DNA of 64,000 nucleotides from Kaistella pullorum (GTDB lineage Bacteria; Bacteroidota; Bacteroidia; Flavobacteriales; Weeksellaceae): NCBI RefSeq assembly GCF_014837035.1, contig NZ_JACSPS010000001.1:800374-864373 (forward strand), written 5' to 3'. Each line of letters opens with the position of its first letter. Position 1 is the first letter of the stretch. The position numbers and the translations under genes were made by a program. Positions 18,360 to 26,023 of the stretch are shown here, one piece after another. Below the pieces are notes generated by a model. The model saw only the letters and a program-made list of their open reading frames with translations, searched no databases and was not told the origin of the DNA.

Positions 18360-19964
18360 ATGAAGAACATCAAAATCATTCAGCAACTACACGATTTGGG
18401 AATCACAGGTTACCAGGAGGTAATCTACAATCCGAGCTACGAAGAACTTTTCCAGGCAGAAATTTCTCCGGAGAACAAAGGATTTGAGCGCGGAGTTGTA
18501 ACAGAATCCGGTGCAGTGGCAGTAAAAACTGGAATTTTTACAGGACGTTCTCCAAAAGACAGGTTTATAGTAAAAGACGACAGTACGAAAGATACCATTT
18601 TCTGGGACGGAAAAGTAAATCTACCTACAACACCTGAAATCTTCGAAAGCTGCAAGCAACTTGTGCTGAAACAGCTTTCTACCTCAAAAAAACTTTATGT
18701 AGTAGATGCTTTTTGTGGCACAAACCCTGACACGAGACTTAAAGTTCGTTTTATCATGGAAGTAGCATGGCAGGCGCACTTTGTAACCAATATGTTCATC
18801 CGTCCTTCAAACTATGAACTCGAAAACTTCGGGCAACCGGATTTTATCGTGATGAATGGTTCTAAAACTACCAACCCGAACTGGCAGCAACAGGGATTGA
18901 ACTCTGAGAACTTCGTGATGTTCAACCTTACCGAGAAAATCCAGATCATTGGCGGAACCTGGTACGGCGGCGAGATGAAGAAAGGGATGTTCGCCATGAT
19001 GAATTATTTCCTTCCGCTAAAAGGCATGGCATCGATGCACTGTTCCGCAAACGTGGGCGAGGAAGGCGATGTAGCGCTGTTCTTCGGACTTTCGGGAACG
19101 GGTAAAACAACGCTTTCTGCAGATCCTAAAAGATATCTTATTGGCGACGACGAACATGGTTGGGATGATAATGGCGTATTCAACTTCGAAGGTGGCTGCT
19201 ACGCGAAAGTGATTGACCTTTCCGAGGAAAAAGAGCCGGACATTTACAAAGCCATCCGTCGCGATTCACTTCTTGAGAACGTAGTGGTGAACGAAGAAGG
19301 TGAAGCCGACTATTCCGACAATTCAATCACGGAAAACACCCGTGTTTCCTACCCGATTTATCACATCAGCAAAATCGTATTGCCATCAAAAGCAGGTCAC
19401 GCGAAGAAAATCGTTTACCTTTCGGCAGATGCTTTCGGCGTTTTGCCTCCGGTTTCTGTTCTGAATGATGATCAGGCACAGTACCACTTCCTGTGTGGAT
19501 ATACTTCTAAGTTGGCTGGGACGGAGCGTGGAATTACCGCACCGGAACCTTCGTTCTCGCCGGCCTTTGGTGAAGCGTTTTTAACGCTGCATCCTACGAT
19601 GTACTCTAAAACTTTAATCGGTAAAATGAAAGAGCACGGAGCGAAGGCATATCTGGTAAATACCGGCTGGAACGGTACAGGAAAGAGAATTTCACTTAAA
19701 GATACCCGCGCAATCATCGACGCGATCATTGACGGTAGCATTGATACTGCAGAAAAAACGAGAATTCCTGTGATGAATCTTGAGATCCCGACAGCATTAC
19801 CTAATGTTTCTGAAGGCATCCTGGATCCCCGTGACAGCTATTCAGACGCGGCAGAATGGGAAGTAAAAGCGCGCGATCTGGCGGCACGTTATATCAAGAA
19901 CTTCGAGCAGTACTGCGACAATGACGAGGCGAAAAAGCTCGTCGCGGCTGGCCCTCAATTATAA
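18360..19964 (+). CDS. pckA: Phosphoenolpyruvate carboxykinase (ATP)
   Basis: Converts oxaloacetate and ATP to phosphoenolpyruvate, CO2 and ADP, the entry step of gluconeogenesis. 534 residues, the usual length for the ATP-dependent class. It shows [11 protein letters not shown] near 61, the substrate-binding [12 protein letters not shown] block, the P-loop GLSGTGKT at about 243-250 and the following metal-binding [22 protein letters not shown] segment. It has its own -7 box and terminator, so it is probably monocistronic. Pyruvate kinase, which runs the opposite direction of flux, is encoded at 27.9-29.3 kb. Confidence 0.98.
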   Translation: MKNIKIIQQLHDLGITGYQEVIYNPSYEELFQAEISPENKGFERGVVTESGAVAVKTGIFTGRSPKDRFIVKDDSTKDTIFWDGKVNLPTTPEIFESCKQLVLKQLSTSKKLYVVDAFCGTNPDTRLKVRFIMEVAWQAHFVTNMFIRPSNYELENFGQPDFIVMNGSKTTNPNWQQQGLNSENFVMFNLTEKIQIIGGTWYGGEMKKGMFAMMNYFLPLKGMASMHCSANVGEEGDVALFFGLSGTGKTTLSADPKRYLIGDDEHGWDDNGVFNFEGGCYAKVIDLSEEKEPDIYKAIRRDSLLENVVVNEEGEADYSDNSITENTRVSYPIYHISKIVLPSKAGHAKKIVYLSADAFGVLPPVSVLNDDQAQYHFLCGYTSKLAGTERGITAPEPSFSPAFGEAFLTLHPTMYSKTLIGKMKEHGAKAYLVNTGWNGTGKRISLKDTRAIIDAIIDGSIDTAEKTRIPVMNLEIPTALPNVSEGILDPRDSYSDAAEWEVKARDLAARYIKNFEQYCDNDEAKKLVAAGPQL

Positions 19965-19984
19965 AATCATTCACTTAAAACTTT

Positions 19985-20019
19985 AAAGATCCTTTAGAAC
20001 TTCTAAAGGATCTTTTTTT
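19985..20019 (+). terminator. Terminator of pckA
   Basis: Perfect stem of at least 13 bp (AAGATCCTTTAGA with TCTAAAGGATCTT), 3-base loop and a T run. Confidence 0.95.
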
Positions 20020-20037
20020 GTGATGGCAATTTGAATA

Positions 20038-20301
20038 TTATTTAATTCTGATCTTTCCGCCAAAGGGTGACAGCGCATAATAGACCAGTTCACTGCCGTT
20101 TATGGCTTCAAAACCTTCAGACATGAAAATATAGCGATCGCCCTGTTTTTTATAAAGATAAACAACGGTTTGGGGCGTGATTTTAGTTTTGGGAACGCTC
20201 AGAATAAGGCAGAACATCTGTTTGTCGTCGTCGAAGCGCCAGTCTTCGCTGTCAAAGTTGCAGGCCTTGCTTCTTTTCCGGAATATATTTAGATTCATCA
20301 T
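20038..20301 (-). CDS. Small protein of unknown function
   Basis: 87 residues from the ATG at 20301 (a second ATG follows at once). A longer frame starts with TTG at 20316, but that codon lies inside an exact -7 box (TAATTTTG at 20321-20314), so the ATG is favoured. The protein has no signal peptide or membrane segment. It has a basic start (NIFRKRSK), an acidic middle (SEDWRFDDDKQ) and beta-like stretches ending in FGGKIRIK. I do not recognise the family. It lies between the pckA terminator and tmRNA and is read on the same strand as tmRNA. Confidence 0.6.
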   Translation of the reverse strand: MMNLNIFRKRSKACNFDSEDWRFDDDKQMFCLILSVPKTKITPQTVVYLYKKQGDRYIFMSEGFEAINGSELVYYALSPFGGKIRIK

Positions 20302-20313
20302 TGTGTGTTTCAG

Positions 20314-20321
20314 CAAAATTA
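20314..20321 (-). promoter_or_regulatory. -7 box of the small gene at 20038-20301
   Basis: TAATTTTG on the minus strand, exact match to TAnnTTTG, 12 bases before the proposed ATG. Confidence 0.5.
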
Positions 20322-20485
20322 ATATTAATCCGGCAGATATTCGGTACAGAAACTCCAGCTTTTCTGTGTTTTATATAAATTCACCTGCAAAGTGGTGAGA
20401 TTCAGATAATCAAAGATGAAAATTCAGGCTTGGAACCGCTCCGGGAGACAGAGTACACGAAATTGAATGAAGAAATATAAAATCG

Positions 20486-20524
20486 TTTAAAAATAAAATA
20501 ACCTACTGAAAAACAATAGGTTAT
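20486..20524 (-). terminator. Terminator of tmRNA
   Basis: 8-bp stem ATAACCTA with TAGGTTAT; on the minus strand it is followed by TTTTATTTTT. It starts 11 bases past the end of the tmRNA tRNA-like domain. Confidence 0.85.
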
Positions 20525-20535
20525 ATTTTTAAAAG

Positions 20536-20932
20536 TGGAGTTGGAGGGATTCGAACCCTCGTCCAAACAAGCAATACATAAGTTTTCTACATGCTTATTC
20601 TGTATTTGATTTTCGACTGCAAACAGAGCACAGACACCCAATTTACAGCTTAACTTCTAAAATTTTCGATCCCGGACCGAAGTCTTCCGGGACTTATTTC
20701 CGCATTGCTATGCCTCAGGTTCAAACGCCGCAGAACAGAGCGTTTGTGAGACATCTTGCCTCCTTACTATGCTTCGGGAGAGCGCAGAATCCTACTATGA
20801 TTCGGATTATGCTGCAAGAGCAAACTCTTGGTCGCCAGTTAAAATTGTGTAGCAAGGGATTAAAGAGATCGCGCTACGGTTCTCTGCATGCTTACTTACC
20901 CATTGGTCTTGCTGTCGAAACCAGTCAACCCC
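20536..20932 (-). ncRNA. ssrA: Transfer-messenger RNA (tmRNA)
   Basis: tmRNA rescues stalled ribosomes and tags the broken protein for proteolysis. The 5' end begins GGGGUUGACUGG and the 3' part is the tRNA-like half with the T arm GAGGGUUCGAAUCCCUC. The two ends pair as a 7-bp acceptor stem (GGGGUUG with CAACUCC). The encoded 3' end is the discriminator A; the following bases are CTTTT, so the CCA tail is not encoded. The tag reading frame is at 20807-20836 (minus strand) and reads GDQEFALAA followed by UAA, ending in the usual LAA degron. Length about 397 bases. Confidence 0.95.
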
Positions 20933-20946
20933 ATGTTGTAAGGGTA

Positions 20947-20954
20947 CAAAGATA
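20947..20954 (-). promoter_or_regulatory. -7 box of tmRNA
   Basis: TATCTTTG on the minus strand, exact TAnnTTTG match, 14 bases before the mature tmRNA 5' end. Confidence 0.65.
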
Positions 20955-20974
20955 CGCAATAAATTTTATTTTTT

Positions 20975-21140
20975 TTTGGGCGTGTCCCTCGGTCGGTCTT
21001 TACAGCGCGGCCGCCTGCAGCGGCCGCGCCTCCATTCCCTTCCTCGGGCCGGGCTATCCGCTCTATCTTTTTTGGGAGGCGGCCCGGTGCCGCCTCCCAA
21101 AAAAGGATGCCGCTTCTATCCCTCACGCGGCACCCGATTC
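20975..21140. repeat. GC-rich composite palindromic repeat (copy A), next to tmRNA
   Basis: Two perfect hairpins lie here. One is GCGCGGCCGC with GCGGCCGCGC at 21005-21029. The other has a 16-bp stem at 21067-21103 (TTTTTTGGGAGGCGGC with its complement). The second is flanked by arms, GGGCTATCCGCTCTATC on the left and GGATGCCGCTTCTATCCC on the right. Matching arms with unrelated hairpin cores recur at 47.4, 48.9 and 60.2 kb. No coding potential was accepted here. The remaining 21141-21267 holds only the AT-rich leader of the next gene. Confidence 0.75.
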
Positions 21141-21267
21141 CTCAAAAAATTTGATAAAATAACATCCGAAAAACTTCTAAATTCAGAAAAACTCTTAAAA
21201 CGCGTTAACTTCGGTTAAACTTCCCAAAGCATCTTCAAAATAAATCTACTTTTAGAAAAAATTAGCA

Positions 21268-22065
21268 TTGAAAACAAAACTACTCCTGCTTTCCTTCCTT
21301 CTCATGGCCCTTTCGGCCCACGCTCAGGAATACATCTTCGGAAAGGTGCGCTCGGAGTTTGGCTCTGAACTGCCAAATGCGCTCATTTTAAATACCCGAA
21401 CCGGTGAAAAGGTAAATTCCGATAAAGACGGAAATTACATGATCGGCGCAAAACCTTCAGACGAACTGCGTTTTGTAAAAAGCGGCTACGAGCGTTCGTC
21501 AACAAAGATTTCAACTTACAATTATTCCGGGCCGCTTAATATTTCCCTCACGCACTCAGCTTATCTGATAGAAGAAGTAGAACTCGCCTTTCAGGCATCG
21601 GGTAATTTAAAGAAAGATGTAAAATCTCTGGATCCACCGAGAAGGGTTGTTGCGCTCAATTCTTCAATGGACTCTTATATGCGAACTCCACCAATAGAAT
21701 CTTCGCCTAAACTTATAACTCCGTCTGCATTTGCCCCAAAAGATTATAATGCCGGACAGGTCGATATGGTAAAGGCCGTGTCTGCTCTTATAGGCTTGGT
21801 AAGTAAAACAACCAGTTCGCCAATTTCTACCGCGAATTATGCGGAAACTCAAGCGTTTTACCGACGGATCAAAGCAGAACTGGATCTCAGTTTTTACACT
21901 TCCAGAGGGTGGACCGAAGACGATATTGACAGATTTCTTATTTATGCCGATAACAGTTATTCGCTTGCGAAAAAATACCGGAAAAGCTTCAATGTCGTGG
22001 CGATCCTTTCTGATATGAAAATGGCCTATCAGGAATATATTAAAACCCACAAAGTAGGAACGTGA
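21268..22065 (+). CDS. Secreted protein with carboxypeptidase-regulatory-like domain
   Basis: 265 residues starting at TTG (21268); no in-frame ATG would keep the clear signal peptide that ends in LSAHAQ (about residue 20). Residues 21-95 read as a carboxypeptidase-D regulatory-like beta-sandwich (YIFGKVRSEFGSELPNALI, TDKDGNY-like NSDKDGNYMIGA, LRFVKSGYE). This domain often precedes outer-membrane or surface proteins in Bacteroidota. The C-terminal 150 residues are mixed and unrecognised. It is presumably periplasmic or outer-membrane associated. Its function is unknown. Confidence 0.8.
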   Translation: MKTKLLLLSFLLMALSAHAQEYIFGKVRSEFGSELPNALILNTRTGEKVNSDKDGNYMIGAKPSDELRFVKSGYERSSTKISTYNYSGPLNISLTHSAYLIEEVELAFQASGNLKKDVKSLDPPRRVVALNSSMDSYMRTPPIESSPKLITPSAFAPKDYNAGQVDMVKAVSALIGLVSKTTSSPISTANYAETQAFYRRIKAELDLSFYTSRGWTEDDIDRFLIYADNSYSLAKKYRKSFNVVAILSDMKMAYQEYIKTHKVGT

Positions 22066-22109
22066 TTTTACAGAGGAACCAGAAATAAAAATCTGAGTTA
22101 ATTTTTTCT

Positions 22110-22117
22110 TACCTTTA
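22110..22117 (+). promoter_or_regulatory. -7-like box upstream of the SIMPL gene
   Basis: TACCTTTA, 7 of 8 to TAnnTTTG, 20 bases before the ATG. Confidence 0.4.
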
Positions 22118-22137
22118 ATAATAAATCGTTAGACCAA

Positions 22138-22869
22138 ATGAACCGCAATATCATCGCCATCGCCATCGCTGCCGCAGGTTTCATCATCGGGCTTGCATTT
22201 CTCGCAAGTGCGATCAAGAACCGGAACCAGTCTGATAATACCATTTCTGTCACTGGTTTGGGGACAAAGAAGTTCACTTCAGACCTTATCGCCTGGAGCG
22301 GAAATTTCTCGCGAAATAGTTTTGAACTTAAATCAGCCTACGATGAACTCGCGAATGACAAAAAAGTGATCGAAAACTATTTAATTTCAAAAGGAATCCC
22401 GAAAAATGAGATGGTGTTCTCGGCAGTTGATATCCAAAAGCAGTTCAACTATTCCACAGACAACATGGGCCGGAGTCAGCAGAGTTTTGCCGGTTATCAG
22501 CTTTCGCAGCGCGTGTCCATAGACAGCAAAGACGTGGCAAAAATTGAAAACCTTTCGCGAAACATCACAGAAATCATTAATCTTGGAATTGAATTCACCT
22601 CCTCGCCGCCAAATTATTTCTACACGAAACTGGCAGATGTAAAACAGCAGATGATCGCTGACGCCACCAAAGATGCCAAACAGCGAGCCGAAAGAATTGC
22701 CGAAAATGCCGGTTCCAAACTTGGTAACCTTAAAAAAGCGACAATGGGCGTCACACAGATTACGGAGCCCAATTCAACGGAAGAATTCTCTTACGGTGGC
22801 ACTTTTAATACTTCTTCAAAGGAAAAAGAAGCCAGCATTACGATAAAACTTGAGTATCAGGTCGATTAA
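22138..22869 (+). CDS. SIMPL (DUF541) domain protein, membrane anchored
   Basis: 243 residues. Residues 5-28 form one hydrophobic segment (IIAIAIAAAGFIIGLAFLAS) that is a signal anchor. The rest is a periplasmic SIMPL/DUF541 domain: ISVTGLGTKKFTSDLIAWSG at the start, a helix with a conserved ISKGI-like turn (LISKGIPKNEMVFS), a C-terminal helix of the form ATKDAKQRAERIAENAGSKLGNLKKA, and a final strand ITIKLEYQV. The molecular role of the family is poorly defined, with links to stress and oligomeric ring formation in other bacteria. It stands alone on the plus strand. Confidence 0.9.
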   Translation: MNRNIIAIAIAAAGFIIGLAFLASAIKNRNQSDNTISVTGLGTKKFTSDLIAWSGNFSRNSFELKSAYDELANDKKVIENYLISKGIPKNEMVFSAVDIQKQFNYSTDNMGRSQQSFAGYQLSQRVSIDSKDVAKIENLSRNITEIINLGIEFTSSPPNYFYTKLADVKQQMIADATKDAKQRAERIAENAGSKLGNLKKATMGVTQITEPNSTEEFSYGGTFNTSSKEKEASITIKLEYQVD

Positions 22870-23001
22870 TGTGACCGAAGCTTCCCAGCTGCGACAGGAA
22901 CAATCATTTAATTTCACACTTTGTTTAAAAGAATTTTAAACTGAGGATCTCAATTTTTAGCAGGGATTTTGATTAGGATTTGTAAATCAATTCCATTCCG
23001 C

Positions 23002-23526
23002 ATGAGAACACTTGTTTTTATTCTGGCTTTAATCACCGTTTCGTGTACAAAAGAAGAATCGGTCAAATCCAATAATCAGGTAATTTCGGATTCTACTTCC
23101 ACCATATTACAAAACGATTCAACGCCTGCAACCCATCCTCAAGCCGGTGTTGTTCAAGTTGATTCCACAAAATCTTCTAATTATAAAGGTTTTAGAACGG
23201 TCGAACAAGGTAAAATCATAAAAACCATCAACGGTGACATGATTCCGCTTACACTTACCGATGAATTTACCGAGGACAAGCAACAGTACATCTTAAAAAT
23301 TAAGAATTTCACGAGCAAAAACATCTCCGGAACCATTACAACTGAAAATCCAGACATGAACATCCGTTTCAATCAGGTCCGACTACCGAACGGCGAATAT
23401 GACGGTCCTTTCGGGCGCGAAATGATATATAAAATCCGCGAAAATGGGGAAATTTGGTTGCTCATCGGGAAAAGCAATATGGCATCGGGCGAATGTAAAG
23501 GGCGCTTTTCTGTCTCAATAAAATAG
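23002..23526 (+). CDS. Putative lipoprotein of unknown function
   Basis: 174 residues from the ATG at 23002; the open frame extends 33 bases further upstream but this start gives a lipoprotein signal peptide with lipobox ITVSC. It is followed by a serine/threonine/asparagine-rich linker to about residue 70. A compact C-terminal beta-like domain includes MIPLTLTDEFTEDKQQYILKIKNF and ends in ASGECKGRFSVSIK. I do not recognise the family. It is expected in the outer or inner membrane facing the periplasm. Confidence 0.7.
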   Translation: MRTLVFILALITVSCTKEESVKSNNQVISDSTSTILQNDSTPATHPQAGVVQVDSTKSSNYKGFRTVEQGKIIKTINGDMIPLTLTDEFTEDKQQYILKIKNFTSKNISGTITTENPDMNIRFNQVRLPNGEYDGPFGREMIYKIRENGEIWLLIGKSNMASGECKGRFSVSIK

Positions 23527-23611
23527 TGATTTGCAAGACGTTAAACTTACGTTAAAATTTTCAGTTGGTATAGTTTCTGTCAGACGGTTTTAATATTTAA
23601 ATAATCGTACT

Positions 23612-24121
23612 ATGAAAAATCTACTATTCGCGGCTGCGGCTGCCACTTTTACGCTTACCGCGTGCTCCACGGTTTCTTCAATTCTTCAGAACACTTTTCC
23701 GTATACAGCTACCGTTTTGGTTACGTCCGGCTCCCCGGCGAATGTTCAGCTTTCAGCAGTTTCACCCGCGCAGAGTATCAACCAGCTTACGGGCGCAGGT
23801 GCGAATGTGAAAGACATCCGGGTTTCATCCGCCACAATGTCGGTTGATTCTAATACGAGCATGAGTATGTTCAAATCGGTACGTGTGTATCTTTCAAACA
23901 ATGGCGGGAACGAGGTGATGGTAGCATCGCGGGATGTAGTACCCGAAAATGTAGGCAGTTCGCTTTCACTTGATATCAATACATCCACTACTTTGGATTC
24001 AATGATGAAATCAGGTGCCGTGCAGGCAAGGGTGGTGTATGTTTTAAAACAGTCTCCAACCTCAGATATTTCGCTTAAAACGTCAATCGGATTCAGCAGT
24101 GTTCCTGTTACCAATCCTTAA
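23612..24121 (+). CDS. Putative lipoprotein of unknown function
   Basis: 169 residues; lipoprotein signal peptide with lipobox LTAC and cysteine at residue 18. The mature part is rich in serine, threonine and valine, with alternating beta-like strands and no charged catalytic motif. It probably forms a small beta-sandwich domain exposed in the periplasm or on the surface. The family was not recognised. A 16-bp hairpin after the stop ends transcription from both this gene and the convergent one. Confidence 0.7.
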   Translation: MKNLLFAAAAATFTLTACSTVSSILQNTFPYTATVLVTSGSPANVQLSAVSPAQSINQLTGAGANVKDIRVSSATMSVDSNTSMSMFKSVRVYLSNNGGNEVMVASRDVVPENVGSSLSLDINTSTTLDSMMKSGAVQARVVYVLKQSPTSDISLKTSIGFSSVPVTNP

Positions 24122-24125
24122 AAAT

Positions 24126-24161
24126 AAACGAGCCGGACAGATTATTCTGTCCGGCTCGTTT
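24126..24161. terminator. Bidirectional terminator between convergent genes
   Basis: Perfect 16-bp stem (AAACGAGCCGGACAGA with its complement) and 4-base loop. A T-rich tail is better on the minus strand. It separates the lipoprotein gene and the GNAT gene that face each other. Confidence 0.9.
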
Positions 24162-24187
24162 AAGGTCTTTGAGATAATGCCGTCTGC

Positions 24188-24700
24188 TTAACAATAAACT
24201 ACATCATAGATTTCCTCCTTGATCCAGTCGGTTTTCTCCGGATTCCAGTTCGCTAGCAGCCACAGCTTTAGTGCTTTTTTCTCAGGTTCGTAGCAAGGCT
24301 GCTCATAATTTTCGTCAATGACTTCGAAACCATTTTGTCTGTAAAAGCTAATGCGTCGTCGGGCGTTTTCGTCAAGTGTTTCCGGTTCAGCTTCGAGAAC
24401 GATGTGTGTGTAGTCTTTGCAAAGATCGCTGATCACATCGGAGCCGTATTTTAGGCTGCGGAATTCCGAGAAAATTTCAAAATGTTCGATGAAGACGAAA
24501 CCGGTAAGTTCCCATGAAATGATGTAGCCAATATTTTGGAGATCATGAAGGATCGAAAAAACCTTTACACAGGGATTTGAGAATAATTTTTTAAACTGTT
24601 GCTCGCCCCGTCTCTCATCTGGTGGGAAGGTAGCACAATAAGATGCATAGATTTCTTCAGCGCGGTAATCATCGTGAGTGGGGATGTGCAGATATTCCAT
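24188..24700 (-). CDS. GNAT-like acetyltransferase
   Basis: 170 residues from the ATG at 24700; a longer frame starts at 24766 but would overlap the next gene and adds no conserved sequence. The pattern is that of a compact GNAT fold: an N-terminal FPPDERRGEQQFKKLF helix, the strand FVFIEHFEIFSEFRSLKYGSDVISDL corresponding to the acetyl-CoA-binding core (although the canonical R/QxxGxG/A loop is degenerate as RSLKYGSD), LEAEPE, and RISFYRQNGFEVIDE, which is the typical C-terminal helix and strand. The substrate is unknown. Confidence 0.75.
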   Translation of the reverse strand: MEYLHIPTHDDYRAEEIYASYCATFPPDERRGEQQFKKLFSNPCVKVFSILHDLQNIGYIISWELTGFVFIEHFEIFSEFRSLKYGSDVISDLCKDYTHIVLEAEPETLDENARRRISFYRQNGFEVIDENYEQPCYEPEKKALKLWLLANWNPEKTDWIKEEIYDVVYC

Positions 24701-24755
24701 ATTAGAAAACGAAAATTTTATGTCTTCCCTGCAAGATTTAAGCCTAAAAAGCTTT

Positions 24756-24977
24756 CTAAAGGTCAAACACGCTTGGCCGACGGGTAATGAAGATATCTTT
24801 TACCCAAAGCGTGAAGGCTAACCCTAGATAAATGAGAAAAAAGACACCGGCTGTAGCAAAAGTAGAGTAGATAAAGAACACCCGAAGTTTCGACACCGGA
24901 ATGCCAAGTTTGGCGCCCATACGCGTCAGCACACCGAACCATTCTTTTTCCATTGTATGCCGTAGGTTATTGAACAT
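24756..24977 (-). CDS. Small PspC-like membrane protein
   Basis: 73 residues. The segment MGAKLGIPVSKLRVFFIYSTFATAGVFFLIYLGLAF reads like a PspC domain: a short amphipathic helix, the conserved LGI/LRV turn and one or two membrane helices. Full PspC proteins regulate or sense phage-shock stress at the membrane; this short form has unknown function. It lies just upstream of the GNAT gene on the same strand, with 55 bases between. Confidence 0.75.
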   Translation of the reverse strand: MFNNLRHTMEKEWFGVLTRMGAKLGIPVSKLRVFFIYSTFATAGVFFLIYLGLAFTLWVKDIFITRRPSVFDL

Positions 24978-25077
24978 TTCTTCGTTTTCTTTTGTGTAAA
25001 AATACTAAATTTTAAGAGGAACTGTTTAGAATCTTCTCTTTCCCAAAGTTTTTGTCTACAATGACAGGGACAGAAAT

Positions 25078-26016
25078 CTAGTGCTCATGACGATCATTAT
25101 GTCCTGCCTCCACACTGCAGAGCACCGAAGCATCGTGTGTATGTGCGCCGGTCTCCAGTTGTATCGTAACATGATGGATGTTAAGATGTTGCAGCTCATG
25201 ATCTATTTTACCGAGCAATACCTCGCTTTCGGCAACGGTAAGGCTGTCATCTACCACGGCGTGGCAGGTCAGCGCATTCAGTCCGCTGGTGATTGTCCAG
25301 ATGTGCAGGTCATGGATACTGATAATATCACCGGTTTCTAATATCTTTTGTGTCACTTTTTCAATCTGAACGTTGTCCGGCGTTCCTTCCATCAATACAT
25401 GAACGGAAGATTTTGTGACCAGATAGCCACTTCGTAAGACCAGAAGCGCCACTATTACGCTGGCAAGCGGATCTGCCCACGCCCAACCCAGGAATATAAT
25501 GAGCAACGCCGCGATAATTGCGCCCACCGAACCCAGCATATCACTGATTACATGCAGGTATGCGCCGCGCATATTCAGGTTTTCTTTTACATCGGAGCCG
25601 CGCATCATGATGTACGCTACCACTGCATTCACGAGCAAACCGACTCCGGCGATGATGAGCATTCCGTGCGAGGCGATTTCGGGTGGGTTTCTGAACCGTG
25701 CAACCGCTTCAAACATAATGTACACCGAAATAAGGATAAGCGTGGCACCGTTGAGAACCGCTGCCAAAATCTCAAACCGTTTATAGCCGTATGTTCTCCG
25801 GTAATCCGCTGATTTATTACTGAACGTGAATGCCATCAGCGCTATGAACAATGAAACCGCATCACTCAGCATATGTCCCGCGTCCGCGAGCAGCGATAAG
25901 CTGTTGGTGATGAATCCACCAATGACTTCCACCACCATGTATGCTGAGATAATACTCAAGCAGATGATCAGGGTTTTCCGGTTTGCGTGATGGTTGTGAT
26001 CGTGATGCTGTGACAT
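25078..26016 (-). CDS. Cation diffusion facilitator family transporter
   Basis: Exports divalent metal ions (zinc, cobalt, cadmium or similar) in exchange for protons. 312 residues from the ATG at 26016, which directly precedes the histidine-rich start SQHHDHNHHAN; the longer frame overlaps the upstream gene. Six membrane helices are visible, with metal-site motifs SLLADAGHMLSDA in helix 2 and HVISDMLGSVGA in helix 5, and a C-terminal cytoplasmic domain (HDLHIWTITSG). A second histidine-rich tail (HNDRHEH) closes the protein. It follows the methyltransferase gene after 7 bases, so the two form an operon. Confidence 0.95.
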   Translation of the reverse strand: MSQHHDHNHHANRKTLIICLSIISAYMVVEVIGGFITNSLSLLADAGHMLSDAVSLFIALMAFTFSNKSADYRRTYGYKRFEILAAVLNGATLILISVYIMFEAVARFRNPPEIASHGMLIIAGVGLLVNAVVAYIMMRGSDVKENLNMRGAYLHVISDMLGSVGAIIAALLIIFLGWAWADPLASVIVALLVLRSGYLVTKSSVHVLMEGTPDNVQIEKVTQKILETGDIISIHDLHIWTITSGLNALTCHAVVDDSLTVAESEVLLGKIDHELQHLNIHHVTIQLETGAHTHDASVLCSVEAGHNDRHEH

Positions 26017-26023
26017 TTTTAAA

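Noticed and set aside
20536-21140. Integration site for a mobile element at tmRNA
   Set aside because: tmRNA genes are frequent integration sites, but no integrase, no duplicated tmRNA 3' end and no foreign genes are seen next to it.
20710-21162. Plus-strand open frames of 150 and 80 codons around 20.7-21.2 kb
   Set aside because: They run antisense through tmRNA and into the palindromic repeat; the residues are low-complexity and have no family pattern.
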